Origin: Paramacrobiotus metropolitanus
Taxonomy: Eukaryota > Tardigrada > Eutardigrada > Parachela > Macrobiotidae
Reading direction: 5' to 3'
Assembly: GCF_019649055.1 (NCBI RefSeq)
Contig: NW_026570294.1
Span: forward strand, 496,001-560,000
Length of the DNA stretch: 64,000 nt
Shown here: positions 33,063-44,669 of the stretch, piece after piece
Position numbering within the stretch: position 1 is the first letter of the stretch
Layout of the letters: each line of letters begins with the position of its first letter
Program-made: the position numbers and the translations under genes
The notes under the pieces: generated by a model
The model's database searches: none
What the model was told of the DNA's origin: nothing
Seen by the model: the letters and a program-made list of their open reading frames with translations, nothing else

Positions 33063-35767
33063 AATTCGACGTGATATTTGCTAATGTCCGTTCTTCCTGG
33101 CAAGTTTGAATTCACTAGAGTAGGTACTGCAAATTGTCACTAGATTTTGTATCTGTATAACTCTTCCATAGCAAATTATATGCAGACGGATTGCATCTCC
33201 CGTTGTGCCGCCTATCTTACTCATTGATTTCGTTATAATTTGTGCATGTAGAAAATAATGTGTTGCATGTTAATAGAATTACACACATAATCACACGACT
33301 TTACGGGATGCGAGCTTTCGGAGCAGACATAATCATATTTGCAAGAACAGAAGTACAGTGGTAGGACGTACTGATTTTAATTCGTAAGCCACAGACAGCA
33401 TTTGCCCAGTGAAAAACGTATTATATGGCTAGCAAAAAGCGTGTCGTTTGCGACGAAAAGCGGCTTCAACGTCACCTCATTAGTCACGGCAAGAGATCAG
33501 ACATCCAAAATTCAAAGCTGAAATTTCATTGCAATTATTTGCATCGAATTTACCAAAGTTGTGTATCGCTGCCATATTTTTCTATTTAAACTGCGAAATG
33601 ACAGACCAATTTCTGATTGTTATGCCATGGAAGCACTCCGTGTTTGCATCGGTTTGGCTGATGTGTACGTCGAATTACGAACCATCGGCGTCGATTAGGA
33701 CTCACTCATGGTTTATGAATATTTCGAACGACTCCCTGGCACTGAACCGTACTAAACCACTGAAATCGAATCGCAGGACAGAGTCCAGCGGCGCAAACAA
33801 ACAGAAGTTATGTAATAATATGTTTCAGTTTGCAAATTGTAATGATGTATCTGCATTTAAGGATAATACCGTATACGGCTATACTTAGCACGCGTTTCCA
33901 TATTAATCACGAAGCAGACCTGAGAGTTTTTTATTACACATACACAAACGAGGAATAAGTTTTTGCGCTTCATTGTATACGATTCTGAAAATAGGATGTT
34001 CACTAATTACTTATAAATTATAATTGCTCTTGCCAGTGGCTACTCGTCGAAGCCGACTGGTGGACAAAGAGCCTTAAAGCTTCTTCGGCTCACGTACGGT
34101 TAATACGAAGTGTGTCTCACCATCTACAGTACATACACAGGTTAGCATACGTACTGTATATCTATATGTCCACATTATTTTCATTTCCGGGAGACATTTT
34201 CATTGTTGTGTATTATCGTCGGACGTACAACCAAGTGTCATTAAGCAGCTAGATTCTAAAGCGAGCTGCAAAAAAAACGCAGTCCTCCATAAGTGGAGAG
34301 CGGTAGCACTGAGACAACGAAAGAATGGCCAGCGGAAGTACCTACTGCCTTTTCTTATGGTCACGGCTATTAACCATTAAAATTTAAGTAGTAAAATCAC
34401 GAGAAACCTTTAGCTATACATTGTCCAAACTAGCTTCAGCAAGAATTAGAATAGCCGGCTTAATCACCGGGAAAAGGGACAACGTTATTCTGGACGGGCA
34501 CTGTAGAATCTTATTGGCACAGTAAATCATATCAGTCGGGAGCACAATTAATTAGGTATATTTATTTATAAGAATACCGCAGACCGAAACAACGCAAATG
34601 CTGCATTGTACCTCGCAGTAAAGTAACCCGCTGGCAGTAAACCAAACCTGATATTCGGCTTGAAGCATGATTTTATCAAGTTCCTCTAGTTCCTATTAAG
34701 GTAGCAATCCAAATTTTTGACTTCAAGTAGTACATATATGTAATCGGACATTTTCTGCATAGTAAAATTATATTTTGGATATGTTCTGAGTGGGCTTTCG
34801 TTCACTTAGCATTACTCCGATAATCTCATTACAAAATATCAGGAAAATGAAACTGCAGCGTTGATTTGATAGGGAAAGACATTTTTTTAATGTGGATAAA
34901 ATATTTTTGTGATAGATGAGCTGTGAACAGGATTTGCACAGGTAAGAGCTTGATGCGCGCAGCTTCAGTGTTTTAGTTATGCCGCTTGTATTTTGGTGTA
35001 TTTTCACCTTTTATTTAGAAAATCTGGTTTTATTCGCTGTCTGTAAAACATATGCACATAAGGTCAAGCATTTAACTAACAACTGTAAGCGGTCCCGTTT
35101 GGTTACAATTTTAATCTCGGACAATTTCATGCGGATATTTATTAATAGAAATACTAGAATAGAATACTAGGCAGACAACAAAAATACTAGGTAGACGACA
35201 AAAATACTCCTCTTAGAATACTAGGCAGACGACAAAAAAGAGATATTTTAAGGAATAAAAATATCTGTATTAGAATTCTAAGAATTCTGGAATTTTTGGC
35301 TATAATATTATTCTACTGTAATTTGTGTTCTACTGAAATCTAAGTGCAAACGAACAAAAATCGAGCAGAACGAAAAACTGTCTCAATACTTTTATTACCT
35401 AATTTAGTAATTTGACACTTCTGCACGCGCCGCCCGGACATTTGGGGCAGAACGTGTTTGTAAAACAAACAAATTCTATGCGCTTGATTTATTAGAGCGC
35501 AATGCCCTTTCGTTACATTTATAATACCAACCTTACCAGGCGACTGCTTTGATATTGTTGTATTTCAGGATAAATCTTATTTTCTTCTCAGCTGTTGTCC
35601 ATCAGAGATACTGTACTTGGAAGCACGTATAAGCTATAACCTATACCGATACGCGAAACTTCACATTCTGAAAGTCATTGACAGCATAATATTATGAGTT
35701 AAATCGTTACTACACAACGCTCCTAGGTGCAGGAGAAAGAAAAGTGGCTCATCGGAACCAATACGTC
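33063..35767. other. Gene-poor region between TMEM151-like C and the GPCR
   Basis: 33300-33440 holds one copy of the dispersed block shared with 22.6, 46.0 and 53.6 kb. A plus-strand frame of 119 codons (33529-33888) follows it; it starts with a non-ATG codon and has no recognisable motif, so it is not called. 35155-35246 contains three copies of a unit with AATACTAGGCAGACGACAAA. The rest is AT-rich and featureless. Confidence 0.4.
35155..35246. repeat. Three-unit direct repeat, about 20-30 bp
   Basis: ATACTAGGCAGACAACAAAA and close variants occur three times, near 35163, 35186 and 35218. This is a minor local repeat with no visible function. Confidence 0.6.
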
Positions 35768-37640
35768 ATGGCCGAAAACCTGCGTATATATTTGCTGAAC
35801 ACAACCTTGGCTAGCATCGATCAGGAAACGACCTTAAATTTCACGTCGAACATGTCAGACGTTTCTGAAACCGAATGGCAAAAATATGTTCCAGGAACGG
35901 GTGCATGGAGCGCCAGTGCTTCGGCAAAAGCCAATTTATTCTACATTGTTTGCTATCCGATTCTGTTGGCGCTGTGCACAATTGGAAACAGCCTGAATTT
36001 AACAGTTCTCTTTAGCGAAAAACGGAAGACCAGCACTAATTGCTACATGACCGCCATGGCGGTTGGAGATCTTGTTTATGTGTCAGTTATGAATTTAGCA
36101 CACAAGTCATAAAACCAATTTCGAATAAGGCAGATATCAATAGCTTTTAAATATATTAGTGCAAATGTAGATGTATGTTTTCTCTTTTCCGTTAGGTGGG
36201 CACGGTTGTTGAGGTATAACACATTTGCCAGTAGGATTACGAAGATTTCGTATAACCACAACGCATCTGACGCCGTATATCCGTTTGTGTATTATGCACA
36301 AAAATGGAGCACGTGCTTCAGTGACTGGTATTGTGGTTTGCAGTTATCCCGTTATCATATTTTCGTCATGCAAGTTAACCTTTAATGACCTCACATGTGT
36401 CTTTGTCTTGCAGGGTCCTGATCGCATTTTCCCTGGAACGCCTTGCGGTCGTTTTCCGTCCACTGCAGACTAGGTGGCTGGTGCGGCCTTTAACGGCGCG
36501 TTGTGTAATAGTTGGTCTGTTCATTTTGGCGGGAATTTTGCACGCCGAGCGCTTTGTCACAGAGCATATTCGCTATATCAATAATGGACTTCCGGATGCT
36601 ATTCTGAAGTGGCTACTTCCGTGGACGGATACCATAGACATTATAGACGTAGGTCGTGGCGGCTGGTTTGCTGTACTTGAGTGTAGTCCTATGTGGAAAC
36701 TGATTATAGAACCGCCAGTACGTACTCATAGCAGCGTACTCTGCAGTCTGCACTTCTACTTATGTTGTGGTATAGCTCCACCCATTCGCCTAATGAGCTT
36801 ACCCTAATTCACTGGTGGTCATGGAACACTACCACGACAGAATCACCCTTAATCAAGATTTGCTAGCGATATTAACAAATACGTTACCATAGTTTGCATA
36901 GGGCCATATAGAAGTATAGCAGATACTGTTGCTGTTCAAGGCTCGAGCCAGTTTTATTTGAAGTTCTTTCACGCTTGAAGTCACACTACACTAATTTGTG
37001 CAATGTTGCTTTCCAGACAATAGTAATTCTGGGAAATTTTTTTGGTGTGTTGCTGATCGACAGCTTTCTAATCGCGGCCATCAAACGACAAGAGAATTCG
37101 GCGGTCGGTAAAATGCGCTCGATTCAGGCTACCAAGTCCACAACACAGAGCCGCAACAGCAATATCGTCCTGCTGGCCGACGTGGGACTGTACCTCTTCT
37201 CCTCCTTTCCCAACATCGTATACACCTGTTTATTGGAGGCGGACAACTATCAAATGTTCTACTTTCACGTAACCGCACAAATTGCCGGCAATCGCATTTG
37301 CACCATCTTACAACTGTGTAACTATTCACTGCGTTTCTTTCTCTACTTGATGGTCAGTCAAAAATACCGAAACGATTTCGTTAAAGTCTTTGGCCCTCTT
37401 TGTTGTCCTGCGTGGACTCAAGAACACTGGAAATCCTTGCGTGCATTTATGGGCAGTTGGCTCAGAGGAAAAGGTTCCGTAACACCTAGCAAGTTGTCCC
37501 CTACATTGGATAACAAATCCAACGGACACCCTTCTTCTAAGAAAAATCTAGAAAGCTCATTAAGCACGGCAACGGTTACAATGGAAATGGACGAAATGCC
37601 AAATGACAGCATCCCCTGGGCGACAGTAATCAAAACCTAG
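35768..37640 (+). CDS. Class A (rhodopsin-type) G protein-coupled receptor, peptide-receptor-like
   Basis: Four exons (35768-36081, 36196-36327, 36414-36648, 37017-37640) join in frame to 434 residues. The extracellular N-terminus has sequons NTT, NFT and NMS. TM1 has the class A GN motif (CTIGNSLNLTVLF), and TM2 has MAVGDLVYV with the usual Asp. The second exon supplies the extracellular Cys that opens TM3 (WSTCFSDW). TM3 ends in ERL in place of DRY. TM5 starts TIVILGNFFGVLL and is followed by a basic loop 3. TM7 reads NYSLRFFLYLMVSQKYR, the place where NPxxY and helix 8 normally lie. The pattern fits invertebrate neuropeptide receptors, but the ligand cannot be told. A non-ATG extension to 35744 is not used. 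AATAAA occurs near 37796. Confidence 0.82.
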
Positions 37641-38487
37641 AGCAATTAAAACTGTTAATTAGGGATCGTCTTACCATTAGTCACTGTCGCGTCACGCTTG
37701 ATCATAATCAGTTAAATTATATTTTACCGAAATCCTAAAATTCTTGTTTTAATTTGTTTCAACAGTTCTGTTGATGCATATTATGCGTATGTTAATAATA
37801 AAATTAGTAGTCGTAGACTCGTATTAAGCCTTAGTAATCGAAGCAGATGTACAAAAGTGCTGTGTAACTCGCAAAAATATTCTGTGTTCGCGGTTATCGA
37901 ACAAACGAATTTGCCAGGCGTGATAAGCATTTTCGACTTTCTTGCCGCACAAGCTAACAGATAGAGACCTCCGTAAGCCCTGGTCATGATTTTGTTTTCG
38001 CTTAACAACGATAAGCTAAAATAACGTTACCAAATTTATATATCGACAACTTATATATAACTTTATAATTATACCTTCTCATGATGCAGGAAAGTTATTC
38101 AAGTAAAGTAAAGCAAAAGTTGGTAAAGCTGGAAAAGGCATGATCGACAGGTGCACGCGCCGGCCATGAACATCAGCGCATCCGGAGTCCAGCCTCCACC
38201 AGCGACGCGTTGTTAGTGTTACGGACTCGACCGTCAAATTACAGTAATTAGCAATAATTTGACGGTCGAGAAATTTCGCTCGTTGACAAACAGACGAATG
38301 GATGTTAACTGTTCCGATGACTTAAATTAATTGCCGTTTCGAACTAGGTGACTATTAAAATGCCCTAATGAGAAATAAACGCAGACTTACTGTATACAAG
38401 GCCACTTTGATTGCGCTATTTTTTTTCAGCTTAAAGAACAGTGTTGGTATTTAGCGTTTGAATACGATTGTTTAACAATAAGTTACA
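37641..38487. other. Intergenic sequence with one strong hairpin
   Basis: 38226-38241 and 38255-38270 are perfect 16-bp inverted copies around a 13-base loop. No gene is seen here; the following ATG (38488) belongs to the chitin-binding gene. Confidence 0.5.
38226..38270. repeat. Perfect 16-bp inverted repeat, 13-base loop
   Basis: The stem core is CTCGACCGTCAAATTA and its complement. It lies about 220 bp upstream of the chitin-binding gene start. It could be a regulatory palindrome or a small transposon relic. No target duplication is evident. Confidence 0.55.
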
Positions 38488-39656
38488 ATGAAATCATTCG
38501 TTATCTTTATGGCTTTTATAGCATCATCCTTTTCCCGCCAGGTAAGCGATATCAATAGCCTGAACTATTGGTATTTACTACGATGTAGAACGCTCATTAC
38601 AGTATTCCCAAATCTGAAAAACATTTTCCATCAACAGTTTCAGTTTCAAAAAAATATTTTTTTTACTGATTAATGTAATGGCATACCGGGACCCTTATGC
38701 GACTTTGCTCTTATTTAACTAGAGTAGTGAATGTAAACAGTGAATATATATATTATTTAAATAACACACAAGAAATAAATACAACAGCGAGAAACTAACA
38801 ACTATGCAAATTCTTAAGTTTTCTGTTCTTCTCTAATTACAAATTGTCTCTGATAATTTATAAATCTTCATTAGTATTTTTGCTGATGATGAACCAAAAA
38901 TTGTGCGCTATCCTGTAGGTTAAGCGGGACGCCGGTGATCAAAATCCCAAGGTATGGGATGCCTTAGCCCAGAACAGCGGACGCGGACAACTGTCTGCTG
39001 AAGATACGCTCAATTTGTATATTAACGCCAAGGCTGGCCAGGATTACCCGAACTTTAGCGAAGCTCCCGCTGGTAATTTTGACTGTGGATCGGTTAAACC
39101 TGGATTTTACGCCGATGTTGATTATCAATGCCAAGGTCAGCGCTTTGAACCGGCATACTATTAGACTGTGGTATGCGGTAACTGAAACTTACTGTAATGG
39201 CAGTTGTCCGACGATGCGATATCAACGGTAACCAAACGGCTTATTTGTGCCCCAACATGACGGTATGCTCGACGCCGATAACCGCATTAGAATAGCAAAA
39301 CACAGAAACAATCTACAGGGGATATTTATTCTTATTTATTACTAAGCCTTGTTTAGATTTTCAACCAGATTACACTGGTCTGCGACTGGTTCTACCATGT
39401 CGACTGCAATCAAGCGCCAAAGTGGTACGACTACTCCAACAGCCGTTTGTACCAGGGCGGCGATGTGACGCTGCTGGATAATCAAGACCAGATCGGCGAA
39501 GAGGAGCTGATGAAAGGAATGCTTCCCAGCTCCAAGCATAAGGAGGAGGAAAATACAGCTACCACTACAACTACCACCACAACTAAAGAACCGGTCACTA
39601 AATTACCGTTCACACTTCCTCGACCAACTTTTAGAGCTCCGTCTGAAAGAGCCTAA
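38488..39656 (+). CDS. CPAP1-like cuticle protein with one chitin-binding peritrophin-A domain (CBM14)
   Basis: Four exons (38488-38541, 38919-39135, 39204-39262, 39357-39656) join in phase to 209 residues. Exon 1 is a signal peptide (MKSFVIFMAFIASSFS). The CBM14 domain spans roughly residues 72-125: FDCGSVKPGFYADVDYQC, then RRCDINGN, YLCPNMTIFNQ and VCDWFYHVDC, with all six cysteines. This spacing, especially the CDW-x-x-VDC end, is that of arthropod CPAP1 proteins, which bind chitin in the cuticle. A Thr-rich stretch after the domain (TATTTTTTTT) is a likely O-glycosylated linker. Two short fragments of its last exon recur beside the Ig-gene copies at 46.2 and 53.8 kb. Confidence 0.85.
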
Positions 39657-40735
39657 ACAAAACGGAAAGGAGCTGTATGGTCAAGCAGCGAACAGCAATT
39701 TTATGATTTTCAAGTAAAGGGAGTGTTCATAATTAGATTGCTTAGTTTTGTACAATTGCTCTGTACGTTATGCATTCTTTTTAAGCAATAGCCACTCAAC
39801 AGGCGTAGCATTACTTGTAGTGAAAGTTAAACCCGAATACTGTTTGAAGATATCTGTAGATTCTTATGACCTTGAAATGCGTCACCTATAAACCCGAGCC
39901 AAAAACTCTTTCCGGGCCTACTGTTAGTTACTGTTAGTTCGGTTTACTGTAGTTTATTTCCGAGCAGAAAAACCTTTCGGCGCTCTAGTCGCGTCATTAT
40001 ACATGAGCCTTTAAACAAGAGTTTTCAATTGGAGGATAGACGCCAAACTCAATTTCTCCATCGCTTGTAATCTATCCAAAGGTAGCCTTTCCGATCCTCC
40101 GCCGCTCTCTCCGGTGTCTGTATAGTTGTACTGGTGTAATAAATTCAAAGTAAGTTTAAGCATAACACAATGCAATCGCCGTTAAGGTGCCGATTGTTGT
40201 ACTTATACAAAAATGTTGTAGTTTTACTCCCGGGAAGATTTTGCATGACAGAAATGACGTGTTGTATGTTACTAAAATTAAAATAGCTATTCCCATCACC
40301 ATGGCACCACCTTTTGCTATTCCCAGCTTCTGATGCATGTGCTTTCAACTAAGCTATTGAATTTTCTTAAAGAGGCAAAAATTGGTTACGAGTGCTGCGT
40401 TTTCGCCATTGCTTTTGCTGTCGAAATCATTACAGTAACATTCGTATGTTAATGCTAAATACCGGAAGAAAGAATCAAAATTCAGAAATAAAAGATGTGA
40501 GAACATTTGCCGAAAGTTGCAACACGGAGAAGTAGCTCCTAAGTTCTAGAACTTTTCCGGTGGGCGGAATGACAGAGACGGCGCACGAATAAATCTCGTG
40601 AAATCAGCCAAAAGGGTTTTTGAAATCAAATTCCGGATCAACCCTTTCAAAGCTTCTGTAATTCAATCATGTTTCCGCAAGGGCAATGTGTCTTTTGAAA
40701 CAGCGCTGACCGCAGAACTCGTCTAGCGCATTCAG
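39657..40735. other. Intergenic sequence between the CPAP1-like gene and the Gypsy element
   Basis: No exon was recognised. It ends at the TATAC target-site duplication of the LTR element (40736-40740). Confidence 0.4.
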
Positions 40736-40740
40736 TATAC

Positions 40741-40850
40741 TGTCGTGAATTACTAGTTTATTGGCGAGCTCGCTATCGCATACTGACTCAGCATATCGAA
40801 CTGCATCAGCTGACAATACATAAACATAACAGTCGTTGCTACGTGCTACA
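40741..40850 (-). repeat. 3' LTR of the Gypsy element
   Basis: 110 bp with TG...CA termini (read on either strand), identical to 45137-45246. This is short for a Gypsy LTR. The polypurine tract lies just to its right. Confidence 0.93.
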
Positions 40851-40905
40851 TCTCCCCCAGTGGGTTGCCCACTCATAAAACCATCAACAAAATAAAAAAG
40901 AAATA

Positions 40906-41568
40906 TTACATTTCATTTATCAACAGTTTTGGGGCTTTTCCGGCGTTCGTTCTTCCAGTTCTGCGTAATTCCTCCGGTGGCTGTGCAGGCTTCGCAGCTT
41001 TCGGTGGTTTCACCTTACCGGATGGTAGAACTGTCGGCTGTACCTTTGGCGGCGCGACTGGTGCCGTCAGCGTCAGTTCCTGTGTGATGGGCGGAAAAGT
41101 TGGCTTCACTTCCGGCTGTACCATCACCTCGGGCTGTGGTTTAACCTCCGATTGCGGCTGCGTTGGTGACGTCGGCGTGCGCGCTCTGGCAGGCGAGACC
41201 GTCTTCTCCATTACTTTCGTCGGAGGAAATGTTACCGATGTCTCCACGGCCGTTTGACCATTCCCGGTATCTGCTTCCGTGTGTTCCGGCGTCTCCAACC
41301 AAAATCGAGGGCGTATTTGGTTTGCATGTCGCCTCCACAGCAGATCGCTCACTTGCACCTCCCAAATCAGCCGGCTTTCGCGCTTAATCAGCTTGCCACT
41401 GATCCAGTCCACTGCACGGCTTGGGCGATAGTCTCGCACCAGGACCAAATCACCCAACCGGAAGTCTTTCTTCCTTGTGTGCTGGTCGAAGTTTCGGCGG
41501 TGGCGCTCCCTGTTCTTTTCTGCCGTGGTCAGCAGCACAGGGACTAGCAGATCCAGCGTCGAGCGCAT
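40906..41568 (-). CDS. Gypsy integrase C-terminal part (frameshifted off pol)
   Basis: This frame holds the downstream part of integrase, with the RxxLDLLVP-type start, the DxxTR-KKDFRLGDLVLVRDYR block (the GPY/F-like region of this family) and a Pro- and Val-rich tail of about 100 residues. In related elements this follows the integrase core without a break. Here it is in a different frame from the long pol ORF, with the shift near 41640. It is therefore not an independent gene. Confidence 0.75.
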   Translation of the reverse strand: MRSTLDLLVPVLLTTAEKNRERHRRNFDQHTRKKDFRLGDLVLVRDYRPSRAVDWISGKLIKRESRLIWEVQVSDLLWRRHANQIRPRFWLETPEHTEADTGNGQTAVETSVTFPPTKVMEKTVSPARARTPTSPTQPQSEVKPQPEVMVQPEVKPTFPPITQELTLTAPVAPPKVQPTVLPSGKVKPPKAAKPAQPPEELRRTGRTNAGKAPKLLINEM

Positions 41569-44500
41569 CTTCCGACCCAGAAACAGCTCGGCTGGCGTTT
41601 TCCCAGTCGTTGCGTGAGGCGCGTTACGGTAGCGCCAGAGGAACTCCTCAGCGCAACCGGCAGGCGCTTTTGGTCGGCCATGAGCTTGGAGACGCCGTCC
41701 TTCACCGTCTGGACGTAGCGTTCCGCTTGGCCATTCGATTGGGGATGTCCCGGTGGCGTCCGAAAATGCCTAATGCCGTATTGCTGGCAGAATTCGCTGA
41801 ACTGCTCGGACGTGAACTGTGTGCCGTTGTCTGACACTATCTCAGTACATGGCCCGTAGTGGCTGAACATGTCCAGCAAAGCCTCAATCACTGCGTCCGT
41901 GGTTGCATGTCGCATCGAGACCACTTCCGGCCACTTGGACATGCCGTCGACCACGACGAACAACATCGTGCCATGGAACGGTCCGGCGAAGTCAACATGG
42001 AGTCGTCTCCATGGTCCGACGGGCACTGGCCACTGTGACAGCGGGACCTTCGCCGTTTCTCCAGCACGTTCAGTGCATATACGGCACGCTTTGGACACCC
42101 GCTCCACGTCCCGGTCCATGGACGGCCACCAACAGTACCCGCGGGCTTCACCCTTCATCTTTGCCGCTCCAAGGTGGCTTTCATGCAGGTACGACAGTAT
42201 CTGCGCTTGCAGCTTCTTCGGAATCACCGTCCGGGTGCCCCAGCACAGACACCCGTTCACTGTCACCAGTTCACTTTCTAGCCGCTTATACGGTCGCAGC
42301 CCTTCTCTCACGACGCTCGGCCATCCAGTCTGGACGTAATCCAGAACGATGCTGAGCTCCGCATCGGCGCAAGTCTCCTTTGCCACAGTTTCTACCGACA
42401 CTGGTAACCGTCCCGCGTTCTCCGTGTGCACAGCATTGACTATGCTGTCCATTCCCAGGTTACCCAACTCGGTCAGCTCCGTGGAATGCAGTGGTAATCT
42501 GCTTAACCCGTCCGCCTGGCCAAACTCTTCTGTTCGCCTATACTCGATGGCAAAACTGTACGCCATCAGCATCAACGCCCAGCGCTGAAGGCGGTTCGCG
42601 GTCACCACCGGTATCCCTTTTCGGCCTCCAAACACGCTCAGCAGCGGCTTGTGGTCCGTCAGCAGGGTGAATTCCCTCCCAGCAATATACTGGTGGAATT
42701 TCTTGCACCCGAAGACCAGGGCGAGAGCTTCCTTCTCAATCTGCCCATATCTGGTCTCGGCGGCGTTAAGGCTCCGGGATGCGTGCGCAATCGGTCTTTC
42801 CGTACCGTCCGGGAACCGATGACACAGCACCGCTCCAATGCCGTACTGCGATGCGTCGGCTGCTACAATCAGCGGCATCGCCGGGTCGTAATGCACCAAG
42901 AACGTGGCTCGGGCAATCTCCTGCTTCAGCTCCGCAAACTGCTCTTCGCATTGTTTTGACCACGCCCAGGTCACGTCAGCTTTCAGGAGGTTGTGGAATA
43001 CATGGCACTTCGCTGACAGATTCTTTACGAATTTGGCATAATGGTTGACCATGCCGAGAAATGCGCGCAGTTCACTTACGTTCTTCGGCGGACCCATATC
43101 CAGCAACGCCTTCACACGATTTCTCGAAATGTGGCGGCCACGACTGTCCACGATGAAGCCCAAATACTCCACAGACAGCTGCATGAAATGACACTTGCTG
43201 CGCTTCAGCGTCAGTCCGTGTTCTGTCAACCGCGCCATGACCTTTTCGAGGTTTCGCAGGTGCTCTTCATCCGTGGCGCCGGTGACGATGATATCGTCCA
43301 GGTATATGGCCACGCCTTCGCAACCATGGAGAATCTGCTCCATGATTTGCTGGAATATGCTGGGCCCACTGGCGACGCCGAACGGCAGTCGGTTATACCG
43401 AAACAGTCCCTTGTGTGTATTAATCACCACAAGCTGTTTACTGTCGTCGTCCAGTTCCACTTGGGCATACGCCTCGGCGAGATCCAGGGTACTGAATTTC
43501 TCTCCGCCGTTTAACTTGGCGAATAATTCGTCAGGCGTTGGGAGCGGATACTTCTGAACGTCTAACGAGTCGTTCAGACCAGTGCTTAGATCGGCACACG
43601 TTCGCACATCTCCAGCCCTCTTCAGCGTCCCCACAATGGGCGCCGCCCAATCGGCGTGTTCGACTGGAGTGAGTATGCCGCGCTCCACCAAACGCTCCAG
43701 GTCCTTCTCGACCGCCTCTCTGAACGCGAAAGGCACTGTACGGGGTTTGCAGAACACTGGCCGTGCCCCCGATTTCAAATGGAGACGCGCCTTATACCGC
43801 TTGCAGTGACCCAACTCATCGCGAAACACTTCCTTGTGCCGGTCGAGGACTTCCTCAAGACTGCTGGCTACGCTGTACACTGCACTGGCCTGCAGGTCGC
43901 GTAGGCTCATGTGGCTCAAATCCAAGGCGCGTATCCAGTCGCGGCCGATCACATCGCCACCACGGCCCACTACCACCACCGGCAACTGCTTCCGTACACT
44001 AGCGCGTTGTACGTCCACTGTGGCGGTTCCGATCACTGTCAGCGCATGGCCAGTGAAACTCCTCAGCGGCTGCGTATACGGTGACAGTCGCGGCGAACCA
44101 ATCCTCCTCCACGTCTCCGCCGTGACGATGGTAACGCCCGATCCCGTATCCAGCACTGCTGACACTAGCGTGCCGTTCAACTTCAGCGGTATGCGTATGG
44201 ACTGGCTGCCAGCAGCTTCCACTGCCAACACGTCGAACTCTTCTTCGACTAGCATTGTGCGTCGTCCGTCTCCACGCTGCTGGTTCTGTCTGGGCGCAGT
44301 GCAAATCTTCGCAATGTGACCTTTCTTGTTACAATTGCGGCAGGTGACATCTTTCGCCCAACAGTCTGCCCGGACGTGGCCCGAATTGCCGCAGCCGTAG
44401 CACTTCGCACCACTGCTCGCCGCGGCCTGGCCTGCTCCGCCGCCACGCGCTCTCTGTCCCATACCACGACGATTTCCGCGTTGACGATTTTGGCCGCCGC

Positions 44501-44669
44501 TCCGCCTCAGCCCACCACTGATGCCTGCTACATCCACACCGCCCGGCGCCTTCTTCGCGCTAGCCTGGGATAGCTCGAACTGTTCCGCCAGCTCCAGAGC
44601 TTTATCCAGTGTGTCGTAGTCCTTCGACATCAGATGTCGCCTGGTAGCCTCTCCCTGCAGCCCGTTCAA
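41544..44669 (-). CDS. pol: Gypsy gag C-terminus and pol polyprotein
   Basis: 1041 codons. In order: the end of the capsid region; two CCHC zinc knuckles (CYGCGNSGHVRADC and CRNCNKKGHIAKIC, about residues 88-121); aspartic protease with LDTGSG near 172; RT with YLDDIIV near 455; RNase H with TDHKPL; and integrase with an HHCC zinc-binding region and the DDE core (HVDFAGP, SDNGTQF, then GQAERY). The enzymes copy RNA into DNA and insert it. The frame opens without an ATG, directly after the upstream gag frame, and runs out of frame near 41640, so neither end is natural. Confidence 0.88.
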   Translation of the reverse strand: MNGLQGEATRRHLMSKDYDTLDKALELAEQFELSQASAKKAPGGVDVAGISGGLRRSGGQNRQRGNRRGMGQRARGGGAGQAAASSGAKCYGCGNSGHVRADCWAKDVTCRNCNKKGHIAKICTAPRQNQQRGDGRRTMLVEEEFDVLAVEAAGSQSIRIPLKLNGTLVSAVLDTGSGVTIVTAETWRRIGSPRLSPYTQPLRSFTGHALTVIGTATVDVQRASVRKQLPVVVVGRGGDVIGRDWIRALDLSHMSLRDLQASAVYSVASSLEEVLDRHKEVFRDELGHCKRYKARLHLKSGARPVFCKPRTVPFAFREAVEKDLERLVERGILTPVEHADWAAPIVGTLKRAGDVRTCADLSTGLNDSLDVQKYPLPTPDELFAKLNGGEKFSTLDLAEAYAQVELDDDSKQLVVINTHKGLFRYNRLPFGVASGPSIFQQIMEQILHGCEGVAIYLDDIIVTGATDEEHLRNLEKVMARLTEHGLTLKRSKCHFMQLSVEYLGFIVDSRGRHISRNRVKALLDMGPPKNVSELRAFLGMVNHYAKFVKNLSAKCHVFHNLLKADVTWAWSKQCEEQFAELKQEIARATFLVHYDPAMPLIVAADASQYGIGAVLCHRFPDGTERPIAHASRSLNAAETRYGQIEKEALALVFGCKKFHQYIAGREFTLLTDHKPLLSVFGGRKGIPVVTANRLQRWALMLMAYSFAIEYRRTEEFGQADGLSRLPLHSTELTELGNLGMDSIVNAVHTENAGRLPVSVETVAKETCADAELSIVLDYVQTGWPSVVREGLRPYKRLESELVTVNGCLCWGTRTVIPKKLQAQILSYLHESHLGAAKMKGEARGYCWWPSMDRDVERVSKACRICTERAGETAKVPLSQWPVPVGPWRRLHVDFAGPFHGTMLFVVVDGMSKWPEVVSMRHATTDAVIEALLDMFSHYGPCTEIVSDNGTQFTSEQFSEFCQQYGIRHFRTPPGHPQSNGQAERYVQTVKDGVSKLMADQKRLPVALRSSSGATVTRLTQRLGKRQPSCFWVGRCARRWIC

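Noticed and set aside
33529-33888. Plus-strand ORF of 119 codons
   Set aside because: It has a non-ATG start and no recognisable pattern, and it begins inside the flank of a dispersed block. It may be chance.
41869-44319. Several plus-strand ORFs of 100-160 codons
   Set aside because: All lie opposite the Gypsy pol frame and have no independent features.
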